Below, piece after piece: positions 24,363 through 31,541 of a stretch of DNA of 34,091 nucleotides. The DNA is taken from assembly GCA_035293765.1 (NCBI GenBank), contig DATGMF010000033.1, forward strand, positions 1-34,091, read 5' to 3'. The notes under the pieces were generated by a model that was not told the DNA's origin, searched no databases, and was given only the letters and a program-made list of their open reading frames with translations. The position numbers were made by a program, and so were the translations under genes. The stretch's first letter is position 1; every line of letters starts with the position of its first letter. This DNA comes from DASRHT01 sp035293765. Lineage in GTDB: Bacteria > Chloroflexota > Ktedonobacteria > Ktedonobacterales > Ktedonobacteraceae.

Positions 24363-25556
24363 ATGCCTGAATGCTACCTACGCTGCTATACGCCTTGCAA
24401 GCAGGAAAAACCAGATACCCCTCGTTTTCTGATAACGCTGGATGTGGGGATAGGCGATGCCGTTGTGGTGGGGCTAAGTGCAGTAGACCAGATTATCAAA
24501 CATGACCCCTGTGCCGCTGGCACAATAGATGTGCTTTGTAATAGCACCCAGGCTCAGGTTTTTGCCTATGACCCACGGATCAATCGAGTTATCGAGACCA
24601 GCAAAGTCTTTTTCCCTGGAGCTCATATTACCCAATGGCTAAGAGGAATTGCACTTGATCCAGAAGCTGCCGACGTTGCTTGTTTGCTGAGGCAGAGACA
24701 CTATGAGGCTATTTTCCCCAGCATAGTGGCTCCGGGGCTCTACTTCCGCCTCCACTCACGCGTGATGTACCCGCATCCCATTGCAATGGCTCGCCACTTT
24801 CTGGCTTTGCGCAGGCACGCCTGTATCCATGTTAGCACAGTGGTCAAGGGGATGGTTAACCATTATTTTAGAAAGACCACAGCAACAGTTTCGGGGGAAA
24901 AAGGCATCCCGCTCTATCTATCCGCGAAGCATGTGCAAAAAGCCAGGAGGATGTTAGCAACCTTACGAGCAGAGGCAGCGATGGAGGAAGAAGACGGAAA
25001 AGTGCTGGTGATCGCTCCAGATACGGGCTCCGCCGTCACCAAACCCCCTATCGAGTTGCTCATAGCAGCTCTTTCCAGCGTACTCGCCGCGCGTCCGCAT
25101 CTGCTTGTCTACATTTTGCCAAGTTACACGGAAACCGCTCGCTCATTCCATCTGCTGAATACGCTCGGGGAGCATCACCCCCATCGCGTTTTTCTCATGC
25201 CTGCCGAGCCGCGAACGCATCTGCTGGAGATTGCGGCATTGATCGACCAGGCAGACATCTTTGTCACCGGCGATACCGGCGTGATGCATCTGGCTGCGGC
25301 GCATAAACAGTTAAGAGAGGAGGAAGACACCTGCTTTGCTCCTCAGAACTCGGTGCAGATCGTTGCCCTCTTTGGCGGTACCAACCCGGGCTACTATGGT
25401 TACAGCCAGCGTTCAACCATTGTGGGATGGGGACGAAAAGAGCAGACGGCCCTTCGACCCGGTTTCTCAAAAGAGGCGTACAACCCGAAAGGTCGGAATT
25501 TATTCGACCATATCTCATCTCAGCAAATAGCCGACGCGATCCTGCTTCAATTGTAG
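24363..25556 (+). CDS. Family 9 glycosyltransferase-like (heptosyltransferase fold) protein
   Basis: A 397-residue GT-B protein of the ADP-heptose-LPS heptosyltransferase (GT9) type. The N-terminal lobe starts RFLITLDVGIGDAVVVGLSAV; the C-terminal nucleotide-sugar lobe has VLVIAPDTGSAVTKPP and the hallmark AALIDQADIFVTGDTGVMHLAAA, then VQIVALFGGTNPGYYGY. An insertion of ~12 residues (KQLREEEDTCFAPQ) precedes the last strand. Chloroflexota lack classical LPS, so the acceptor is probably another glycolipid or a surface polymer. It is followed on the same strand by the phosphatase gene after 78 bases, which has its own promoter-like sequence. Confidence 0.8.
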   Translation: MPECYLRCYTPCKQEKPDTPRFLITLDVGIGDAVVVGLSAVDQIIKHDPCAAGTIDVLCNSTQAQVFAYDPRINRVIETSKVFFPGAHITQWLRGIALDPEAADVACLLRQRHYEAIFPSIVAPGLYFRLHSRVMYPHPIAMARHFLALRRHACIHVSTVVKGMVNHYFRKTTATVSGEKGIPLYLSAKHVQKARRMLATLRAEAAMEEEDGKVLVIAPDTGSAVTKPPIELLIAALSSVLAARPHLLVYILPSYTETARSFHLLNTLGEHHPHRVFLMPAEPRTHLLEIAALIDQADIFVTGDTGVMHLAAAHKQLREEEDTCFAPQNSVQIVALFGGTNPGYYGYSQRSTIVGWGRKEQTALRPGFSKEAYNPKGRNLFDHISSQQIADAILLQL

Positions 25557-25561
25557 AGATT

Positions 25562-25590
25562 TTGGGGCTTTTCACTTGATATGGTATAAT
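25562..25590 (+). promoter_or_regulatory. Promoter candidate for the IMPase-family gene
   Basis: A perfect TATAAT -10 box (25585-25590) lies 17 bases after TTGGGG (25562-25567) and 44 bases before the start at 25635. Confidence 0.5.
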
Positions 25591-25634
25591 CACAGAAACG
25601 TTGAGCAAACTGGAAAACAAGCCGAAGAGTAATT

Positions 25635-26435
25635 ATGCTAGAACTACTTGAACAACTATTCCGCCAGGTGCGCGTTTACATACATTCTGAGCGATTTGAC
25701 CGCGATCACATATACCAGCAATCCCACGAACACACCACGATGCAATTTGACCGTGATGCGGAAGACCTGATTATTAGTGGACTCAAGGAAAGTGGTATTG
25801 GCTTTGAGGTACTCACTGAGGAAAGTCCTCCCTTTACTACGGCCCCTGATCCCTCGTATCGCATCATCATCGATCCTATCGATGGTTCCACGAATGTGGC
25901 GCGAGGCATTATGACGGCAGGGGTCACGCTGGCGGTCCTGCCTATCGACGCACCTATTCTTCCCGAGCAAGTCCAATGGGCGCTGGTGGGCGAGCTATTT
26001 ACCGGCACCGTCTACGAAGCTAAAAACGGCGGCGGCGCTTTTCGTAACGGGCGACGATGCCAGGTCAGCGATGCCAGGACCATTGAGGGCAGCCTGATAG
26101 GTGTCAACTTCGATGGTCGTGATAAAGAAGCCATTCTCGCGCTCTTCAAACAAGAGCCAGTTCCCGGACATATACGACGCTCCGGCAGTTCCGCGCTTGA
26201 TAGCGTCTATGTCGCCAGTGGCGCTTATGACGCCTATATTGATATTGGCGGTGAGCTGACCGCCGAGTCGTTTCTGGCCTCCGCCTGCATTGCGCTGGAA
26301 GCAGGCGCTATCGTCAGCGATCACGAAGGTAAACCATTACGTCCTATTACTGATTTACACGAAAAGTTTTCGCTGCTGATCGCAGGCACGAAAGAGCTTC
26401 ATACGGCTCTTCTGGAGCGAATTCGCACTCTGTGA
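25635..26435 (+). CDS. Inositol-monophosphatase-family phosphatase
   Basis: A 266-residue Mg/Li-type phosphatase. Metal-binding motifs are LTEESPPF (Glu, motif 1 region, ~55-62) and DPIDGSTNVARG (~80-91). The C-terminal motif, normally WDxAA, is degenerate here: GAYDAYIDIGGELTAESFLASACIALEAGAIVSD. Family members dephosphorylate inositol phosphates, fructose bisphosphate or 3'-phosphoadenosine nucleotides. The altered last motif makes the substrate uncertain. Its neighbour is a GT9-like gene, so sugar or cyclitol phosphate metabolism is plausible. Confidence 0.83.
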   Translation: MLELLEQLFRQVRVYIHSERFDRDHIYQQSHEHTTMQFDRDAEDLIISGLKESGIGFEVLTEESPPFTTAPDPSYRIIIDPIDGSTNVARGIMTAGVTLAVLPIDAPILPEQVQWALVGELFTGTVYEAKNGGGAFRNGRRCQVSDARTIEGSLIGVNFDGRDKEAILALFKQEPVPGHIRRSGSSALDSVYVASGAYDAYIDIGGELTAESFLASACIALEAGAIVSDHEGKPLRPITDLHEKFSLLIAGTKELHTALLERIRTL

Positions 26436-26547
26436 AGTAGCTCATAGCCAAATGTTACATGATAAAGTATATATTCGTATAGAGTAAGTAAAAGAATATG
26501 ATATGATAGTAACGACCTTACTGTTTTTTGCGGAGAGATGATGACCT

Positions 26548-27726
26548 ATGCAATACTCAAAAAATAACACTCTCCGGCGTCATACGCCGATATACCTCGA
26601 TTCCGCGTTCCTGAGCGAAGCTAGACGCGGGAGCGTCGTTGGAACGCGGAACATTTCAATATACTTTCTAAGCGGACTCATCCTCTGCCTCTTGCTGCTC
26701 AGCGCGTGCAGTTCAAGTGGCTCAGTTCCTGGTGGCAATACGATCAAAGCGATGCCAACGCCGCTCGTTGATACCGCTATCCAGCATCAGGGTACTGCAC
26801 AATTACAGGTATTCCAGCAATGGATCGCCTTGATGCAGCAGTATGGTGGCGATACGACCACCTACCAGCAACAATACAATGCCGATGCGCAGGCGCTGCA
26901 AAACGCAAAAACCACGGCAGCCTATAAAACCGCATTGACGGCGCTGAACTCGCACGTTGAAGCCATCAAATTGCCCGCGATGAAAGCGGAAACCGTGAAA
27001 TTACAGCAGCAGTTGCAGCAGGAAGTCGCCAGTTGGGGACAGCAGCACCAGTATCACAACGCTTATGACAACACCAACTACCCGCTAGGTTATGAGTATG
27101 GGCCGAATGGCATTGGCGGCTGGGTACAGGACGACCTGAATTCCGCCCAGACGCTGGCGGACTACCAGCAGGCCATTGAGAATGAGCATATGTACCTGGA
27201 CAACTTCCAGGCCATGACAGCCAATAGCACAGACAAAACGCCCTATAATCAGCCGCACCAGGCCGATCTTCAGTTGATACAACACTATGGGAAGACCAAT
27301 TCGAAAGTTGTTATTGTCTCATTACAAGAGCAGGCCATGCGCGTCTACGACAACGGCAAGCTGGTCAATGCGTTTCTGGTAACAACGGGACGTCCCAATC
27401 TGCCCACGCCTCCGGGCGTATGGTGGGTCGAGGGCAAACAGTCGCCCACCGTTTTCAAGCCTGCACCAGGAACGCCGCGCAATTCGCCTGAGTGGTATCC
27501 TGACACGCCGATCAATTTCGCGATGCAGTATCACAGCAATGGCTACTTTCTCCACGATAGCTGGTGGCGCGCCGACTACGGCCCCGGCACCAACTATCCG
27601 CACGCTGATGCCAGCGGCGACATTTTCTCTGCCCAGGGCTCGCACGGCTGCGTCAATCTCTCGAAAGAGAATGCGGGCTGGCTGTACAACTTCGTGCAGG
27701 TATACACCCCTATCATCATTTACTAG
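26548..27726 (+). CDS. Lipoprotein L,D-transpeptidase (YkuD domain)
   Basis: A 392-residue cell-wall enzyme that forms 3-3 peptidoglycan cross-links outside the membrane. A hydrophobic stretch (~37-53) ends in the lipobox LLSAC (C54). Residues ~70-230 are Gln-rich and helical. The YkuD domain begins at SKVVIVSLQEQAMRVYDNGK and ends with the catalytic SHGCVN (C368), preceded by GYFLHDSWW. The N-terminus before the signal is unusually long (about 36 residues), and part of it (residues ~18-35) is encoded by a palindromic repeat (26601-26651). A good intrinsic terminator follows at 27763-27797. Confidence 0.9.
   Translation: MQYSKNNTLRRHTPIYLDSAFLSEARRGSVVGTRNISIYFLSGLILCLLLLSACSSSGSVPGGNTIKAMPTPLVDTAIQHQGTAQLQVFQQWIALMQQYGGDTTTYQQQYNADAQALQNAKTTAAYKTALTALNSHVEAIKLPAMKAETVKLQQQLQQEVASWGQQHQYHNAYDNTNYPLGYEYGPNGIGGWVQDDLNSAQTLADYQQAIENEHMYLDNFQAMTANSTDKTPYNQPHQADLQLIQHYGKTNSKVVIVSLQEQAMRVYDNGKLVNAFLVTTGRPNLPTPPGVWWVEGKQSPTVFKPAPGTPRNSPEWYPDTPINFAMQYHSNGYFLHDSWWRADYGPGTNYPHADASGDIFSAQGSHGCVNLSKENAGWLYNFVQVYTPIIIY
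26601..26651. repeat. Palindromic repeat inside the L,D-transpeptidase coding region
   Basis: TTCCGCGTTCC (26601-26611) and its exact complement GGAACGCGGAA (26641-26651) enclose a second stem GACGC-ggga-GCGTC. The fold resembles a REP-type element, here read in frame as part of the signal-peptide n-region. Confidence 0.65.
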
Positions 27727-27762
27727 CGGACCACCTGTCACACCCATAACGATTTAATCAAC

Positions 27763-27797
27763 AGAGGCCCATCTAATAGATACTCAGATGGGCCTCT
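27763..27797 (+). terminator. Intrinsic terminator of the L,D-transpeptidase gene
   Basis: AGAGGCCCATCT (27763-27774) pairs perfectly with AGATGGGCCTCT (27786-27797), loop 11 bases, followed by TT. It lies 37 bases after the stop. Confidence 0.75.
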
Positions 27798-27807
27798 TTG
27801 CCGCAGA

Positions 27808-27870
27808 CAAAACTTGCTGAAATAACCAGTGGCATGATAAGTAACCCACTGGTTATTTCAGCAAGTTTTG
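27808..27870. repeat. 25-bp perfect inverted repeat upstream of the HORMA-TRIP13 cassette
   Basis: Arms 27808-27832 and 27846-27870 are exact reverse complements (outer part CAAAACTTGCTGAAATAACC), loop 13 bases. It follows immediately after the terminator at 27763-27797 and marks the point where base composition drops. It may be a second terminator or a mobile-element scar. Confidence 0.8.
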
Positions 27871-28056
27871 TTAGCTATACCGTTAACAGTCAACGACTTC
27901 CTTATCAATCCATTTGATTCTTTGAAAGTATATACGTCCTATAATTGAACTACCAAAAATGTATGTATTCAACGTTTTACATGGGTAAGCCTTTTTAGTC
28001 TTTTTCTGGGAAATCAGCAGCGAGGGAGTTACTACCCTTTCAAGAGGTTTGTTCAT
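27871..28056 (+). promoter_or_regulatory. A+T-rich promoter region of the HORMA-TRIP13 cassette
   Basis: TATAAT at 27940-27945 is a consensus -10 box. The nearest -35-like hexamer, TTGATT (27914-27919), is 20 bases away, longer than ideal. About 110 bases of untranslated leader precede the first gene, whose ATG 28057 follows AGAGG. No gene was seen in this stretch. Confidence 0.4.
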
Positions 28057-28914
28057 ATGGACTTACTACAAGTGGCAAACACAGTCAACCAGGAGATGGT
28101 CCAACTACAACGATACTATAGTTATCTCTTGCAGAAACAGGACCCTATGGCTATTTTCAACAGCATCGTAACCTGCCTTACAGAGGATTTAGTTGACAGT
28201 ATTGAACTACGTATTCACAAATGTGAGAGACCTGATGACATTGTTGCTAGTTGGCAATACGATATGCAAGATCCCCGTTACCCAAAACGTACAGGGCCTA
28301 CACTAGAACAAATCTTTACGCTCCTCAAGAATGTGCCTGAGGGTACTGCTTGTTTAAGCTGTTACCCTCACTGGTCAAAGCATTTCCTGACCATGACAAA
28401 GGTAGCCCAGAGGCAGGCGCTACTCTATACCATCTGGGCAGAAGATGATGAAAAAGCTGCTGAGGATGTTTCTTCCAGGACAGCCGCTGCTCTGGCAGCT
28501 ATAGATCTGCAGCCTCTGGAAGATGATCTTCGGCAGCTTATCTCCATAAAGCTACTGGATGCCGATAAGGGTAGAAGCATTTATGATAGTGCGAGAAAAT
28601 CTATTGGCACGCAATCTATTAAAGGCGTGCAATTTTCGTTAGATACAGCACAACCTGTGAAAGAAGCGGCAGAATGGGAGCTTGTACTGGATGCCTCATT
28701 AAAGCTGGTCCGTATCGGCACTAGCCGGGAACAAGCTTTAAAGATACTGCAAGCTGTGCGGTCAACACAAGAAGAGGCACCGCATATCAAAATCAAACCG
28801 ATTCTGACTTCTGCCTTTAGCAAGTTACCGAAAAATGAGCAACATGATCTGATGAAAGATACTTACTGGGCCTCTGACTTCAAGAAAAAGGGCTTGTTTG
28901 GTTTCGGAGGATAG
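28057..28914 (+). CDS. HORMA-like protein with C-terminal extension (first gene of HORMA-TRIP13 cassette)
   Basis: A 285-residue protein of no named family that I recognise. Its first ~135 residues align by eye, without gaps inside each block, with the HORMA protein encoded next. FNSIVTCLTEDLVDSIELRI (34-53, then H) matches FNSISNFLHNNAISELGFTI (then H). WSKHFLTMTKVAQRQALLYT (106-125, then IW) matches WSPTMLSLSEWEQQNIVSAT (then QW). I therefore read it as a diverged second HORMA domain. Residues ~140-285 are a charged helical region ending in KKKGLFGFGG; no catalytic motif was seen, in particular no GSxxxGT nucleotidyltransferase site. Some type III CBASS loci also encode two HORMA proteins. 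G+C is lower than in neighbouring genes (25 of 60 bases in 28081-28140). Confidence 0.55.
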   Translation: MDLLQVANTVNQEMVQLQRYYSYLLQKQDPMAIFNSIVTCLTEDLVDSIELRIHKCERPDDIVASWQYDMQDPRYPKRTGPTLEQIFTLLKNVPEGTACLSCYPHWSKHFLTMTKVAQRQALLYTIWAEDDEKAAEDVSSRTAAALAAIDLQPLEDDLRQLISIKLLDADKGRSIYDSARKSIGTQSIKGVQFSLDTAQPVKEAAEWELVLDASLKLVRIGTSREQALKILQAVRSTQEEAPHIKIKPILTSAFSKLPKNEQHDLMKDTYWASDFKKKGLFGFGG

Positions 28915-28971
28915 TTGATAGGGCGATGATGATAGTGCGATCTGATTCACAGAGAGCATGAAAGGATAGCG

Positions 28972-29529
28972 ATGCAAAGCCAGGTTATTAGCGAAACATA
29001 CAACATTACTCAGGCGGATGTACTCTATGTTGCTCAACAGGTGCTGGCAGATCTACGTTCGCTGAGTAATGCCTACCCTCGCATCTTGAGTCTTGATAGG
29101 GCGATGGATTATTTTAACTCAATTTCAAACTTCCTGCATAACAATGCCATCTCCGAATTAGGTTTTACTATCCATGACCCATTGGCTAATAATCTGGTCT
29201 ATCACGAGTACCAGTATGCCATACTCTATGGCGATGCTGTTCGAGCTTTCAATCCTAAAGGAGCAGCCGTGGGTCGAGGAGGAAAGCCCGTAACCCCAAT
29301 ACGCCTACCTTCGTCGGCTGAATTTACTGCCTGGGTCATCTGGTCGCCGACTATGTTATCCCTCTCCGAATGGGAGCAGCAAAATATTGTCAGCGCGACA
29401 CAGTGGGACATTCCATCACGTAGTTCTTCCTTTAACAGACGCTTTGTAGGTGGAACCTGGGGGGAACTCGGCTTCTATGGGCGTGGTTACCTGGGCACGA
29501 AGGGAAAAGAGTTCAGGATAACCTCATAA
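28972..29529 (+). CDS. Bacterial HORMA-domain protein
   Basis: A 185-residue protein matching the pattern of bacterial HORMA-domain proteins. It has an N-terminal TYNITQADVLYVAQQVLADL helix, a YFNSISNFLHNNAISELGF segment, a core strand pair, WVIWSPTMLSLSEWEQQNI (~121-139), and a Gly/Tyr-rich C-terminus GGTWGELGFYGRGYLG that would be the mobile safety-belt region. HORMA proteins switch between open and closed forms by wrapping this belt round a partner peptide, and TRIP13 ATPases reopen them. A TRIP13-like ATPase is two genes downstream. Start ATG 28972 follows AAAGGA. The gap to the previous gene is 57 bases. In type III CBASS the HORMA activates a CD-NTase; none is present here. Confidence 0.65.
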   Translation: MQSQVISETYNITQADVLYVAQQVLADLRSLSNAYPRILSLDRAMDYFNSISNFLHNNAISELGFTIHDPLANNLVYHEYQYAILYGDAVRAFNPKGAAVGRGGKPVTPIRLPSSAEFTAWVIWSPTMLSLSEWEQQNIVSATQWDIPSRSSSFNRRFVGGTWGELGFYGRGYLGTKGKEFRITS

Positions 29530-29541
29530 AGGAGACAGGTG

Positions 29542-30159
29542 ATGAGTTTATTGCAAGTGAGGCTAATGCAAGGCGGGCAAATACACAGACGCATAGTGAT
29601 AGTGGCTGAGGTCGTAATCGAGACCACGCTCACCATTTCACCCGATAAGGTATCTCTGCCAACACTGATCTCGACGGAAAACATTATTGCGAAAATCAAT
29701 GAAGCAGGCTTTGAGCTTGCTCATGAGGGATCAGTGCAATCCATTGCTCATCTGGTGAACAGCCAATATCTCCCCATCGAGAATACACAATGGACGAATC
29801 ACGCGCTCGATGTGGAAGTTCTGCCAATCACAGGGGAACAGATTGCTGTCTACCAGGAAATACGCCATATTCGCAGTACTGTACTGGAGACTGCTAAAAA
29901 GACCGAGCAGTATAAACAACAGGGTATGGATCTCGAAGCGAAGCAATCCGAAGACCAAGCTATAGAGCGCATTACAGAAAATATCAAAAGCAATCCCAAT
30001 GCCAGCACTCCAGGTTGGGGCCGAAAAATCTTAAAATTCCTCGTTACAACTGCTCTTCCTATCATCTTCGAGAGCATGCTTGGCTTTTCAGTGCATGTCC
30101 TCATGGCGAGCATTTTCGGGGGCGTTTTTCACATCAGTAAAGATTATCTGGGTGGATAA
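29542..30159 (+). CDS. Membrane-anchored coiled-coil protein, candidate effector or receptor
   Basis: A 205-residue protein of unknown family. The N-terminal ~100 residues look like a small alpha/beta domain (HRRIVIVAEVVIETTLTISP, then ENIIAKINEAGFELAHEG). Residues ~100-150 are a charged helix likely to form a coiled coil (RHIRSTVLETAKKTEQYKQQ). Residues ~160-200 are hydrophobic (LKFLVTTALPIIFESMLGFS, then VHVLMASIFGGVF), enough for one long or two short membrane helices. ATG 29542 is 7 bases after AAAGGAG and 12 bases after the HORMA stop, so it is coupled to it. A soluble N-terminus with a C-terminal membrane hairpin is typical of membrane-targeting defence effectors; that role is inferred. 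Confidence 0.55.
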   Translation: MSLLQVRLMQGGQIHRRIVIVAEVVIETTLTISPDKVSLPTLISTENIIAKINEAGFELAHEGSVQSIAHLVNSQYLPIENTQWTNHALDVEVLPITGEQIAVYQEIRHIRSTVLETAKKTEQYKQQGMDLEAKQSEDQAIERITENIKSNPNASTPGWGRKILKFLVTTALPIIFESMLGFSVHVLMASIFGGVFHISKDYLGG

Positions 30160-30185
30160 TAACATCTTTTGGAGGATGCAAGCAT

Positions 30186-31433
30186 ATGCCTTCACTGTAC
30201 TGGGCAATTCATTGGGAGTATGGATTAAGGACTATTAACTCAGAGCTTGAAACTCTCCTCATCCAGGGTATTCAACAGGAAATCAGGGGACGGTTGTTTC
30301 AAGCGAGTGATATCGGCCTCAAACTGGAGCGACTGATCATTCAGATCAAGTCAACGCGTGTTATCTACTCGGCTCAGTTAGAGAAAATCGATCCCTTAAC
30401 CGGTTTTATTGCCGATACTAACACCAACATCTATGTCGCTCTGGCTGATCACCAGGATCTACCGAGGCCGCGGAATCCAGGCCAGCCCACCACATCCCCT
30501 AATACTGAATTCGATGAATTTATCATGTGGCAGGTCGTTTTTGATCCAGCAAAGCCTGAAACACATTACCTGAATATCTATGACTCGCTGCTGGGCATCG
30601 AGAAAACGGAGATTCTCGAAGAGACGGCCAGTCTCCTTTTGCCATATGAAGCGCGAGAATACTGGAGCAGGCGCCATTACGGAACAATCGCACCTATTCT
30701 CAAAGTGACCACGAGTAAAGCGCCAGTAATCATTTTTAGCGGTGATCCAGGTACAGGTAAAACTGCTCTGGCAACAAGTATTGGAGCGCCACTCGCTCTA
30801 CGTTTAAGGGAGCGCGTGCATTTTCGCCATATGAGTCTGATTATGCGTGGTATGGGTTATCAGGGGCGAGCGGGGGGAATGATCGTTAAGGCCTTCGAGC
30901 ACATTAAAAGCGAATATCTGACACTGGGAGAGCCCATGCTTCTGTTCTTCGATGAAGCTGAAGCCATCGTAGGCTCCAGACAACTAGCAGATGCCAGCTC
31001 AGGAGCACAAGAAAACATTGCTATTGTAGATGCCATTATTGTCGGTGTTGACAGCTTACGCAAAGGTATGCAGGCACGTATTGTTGTCTTATTTGCCACC
31101 AACCTTATTAGAAACATTGATCCTGCACTGATGCGTCGTTGCTATTATCACCACTTTGAGAGACCTGATACTCAGACACGGCGCGCATTGTTTGAAACCT
31201 CTCTGCGAGGGCTGAACTTCTCTCCTCAGGACATCGATCAACTCGTTGACGCGACACGACCCAAGCTGCTGGGGGCAAATGAAGTACCATTTACCCATTC
31301 GGATATCGTAGAATTAATTATTGGACGTGCAATTTATCAGGCTATTAAAGCTGACACAACTCTCACGATAGAATATCTGCTTGATGCTTGTAGGAAGGCC
31401 ATACCGGCAGGATTCCTCACAACCAGAGATTAA
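30186..31433 (+). CDS. TRIP13/Pch2-like AAA+ ATPase
   Basis: A 415-residue AAA+ ATPase with a ~155-residue N-domain and a single AAA+ module. Walker A is SGDPGTGKT (185-193), pore loop 1 SLIMRGMGYQGRAGG (~217-231, aromatic Y225), Walker B LLFFDEAEA (D256, E257), sensor 1 FATN (N306), and candidate Arg fingers DPALMRR (R317/R318). The order SL...GxxV.K.F..I, DEAE, VDAIIVGVDSLRK and ATNLIRNID parallels human TRIP13 (SHSLFSKWF, DEVES, VNAVLTQIDQIKR, TSNITEKID). Such ATPases unfold part of HORMA domains to reset them. The ATG follows GGAGG, 26 bases after the previous stop, completing a four-gene operon. Proteobacterial Cap6 is smaller, mainly in the N-domain. Confidence 0.8.
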   Translation: MPSLYWAIHWEYGLRTINSELETLLIQGIQQEIRGRLFQASDIGLKLERLIIQIKSTRVIYSAQLEKIDPLTGFIADTNTNIYVALADHQDLPRPRNPGQPTTSPNTEFDEFIMWQVVFDPAKPETHYLNIYDSLLGIEKTEILEETASLLLPYEAREYWSRRHYGTIAPILKVTTSKAPVIIFSGDPGTGKTALATSIGAPLALRLRERVHFRHMSLIMRGMGYQGRAGGMIVKAFEHIKSEYLTLGEPMLLFFDEAEAIVGSRQLADASSGAQENIAIVDAIIVGVDSLRKGMQARIVVLFATNLIRNIDPALMRRCYYHHFERPDTQTRRALFETSLRGLNFSPQDIDQLVDATRPKLLGANEVPFTHSDIVELIIGRAIYQAIKADTTLTIEYLLDACRKAIPAGFLTTRD

Positions 31434-31468
31434 GATCGATAAACAGGGGTAAAGGGGCAACTATCAAG

Positions 31469-31522
31469 CAAAGAGAGCGGTTCACGCCAGCGAATGGACT
31501 GTAAGGTAAATCGCTCTCTTTG
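31469..31522. terminator. Inverted repeat closing the cassette
   Basis: CAAAGAGAGCG (31469-31479) pairs perfectly with CGCTCTCTTTG (31512-31522); the loop of 32 bases is long. It lies between the stop of the ATPase and that of the convergent peptidase gene, and may act as a terminator for both. Confidence 0.4.
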
Positions 31523-31541
31523 GAAAGCTTCTTCTCACGGG

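Noticed and set aside
27763..27870. Two successive inverted repeats as the start of a CRISPR array
   Set aside because: The two stems have unrelated sequences and there is no repeat-spacer periodicity here or elsewhere in the window.
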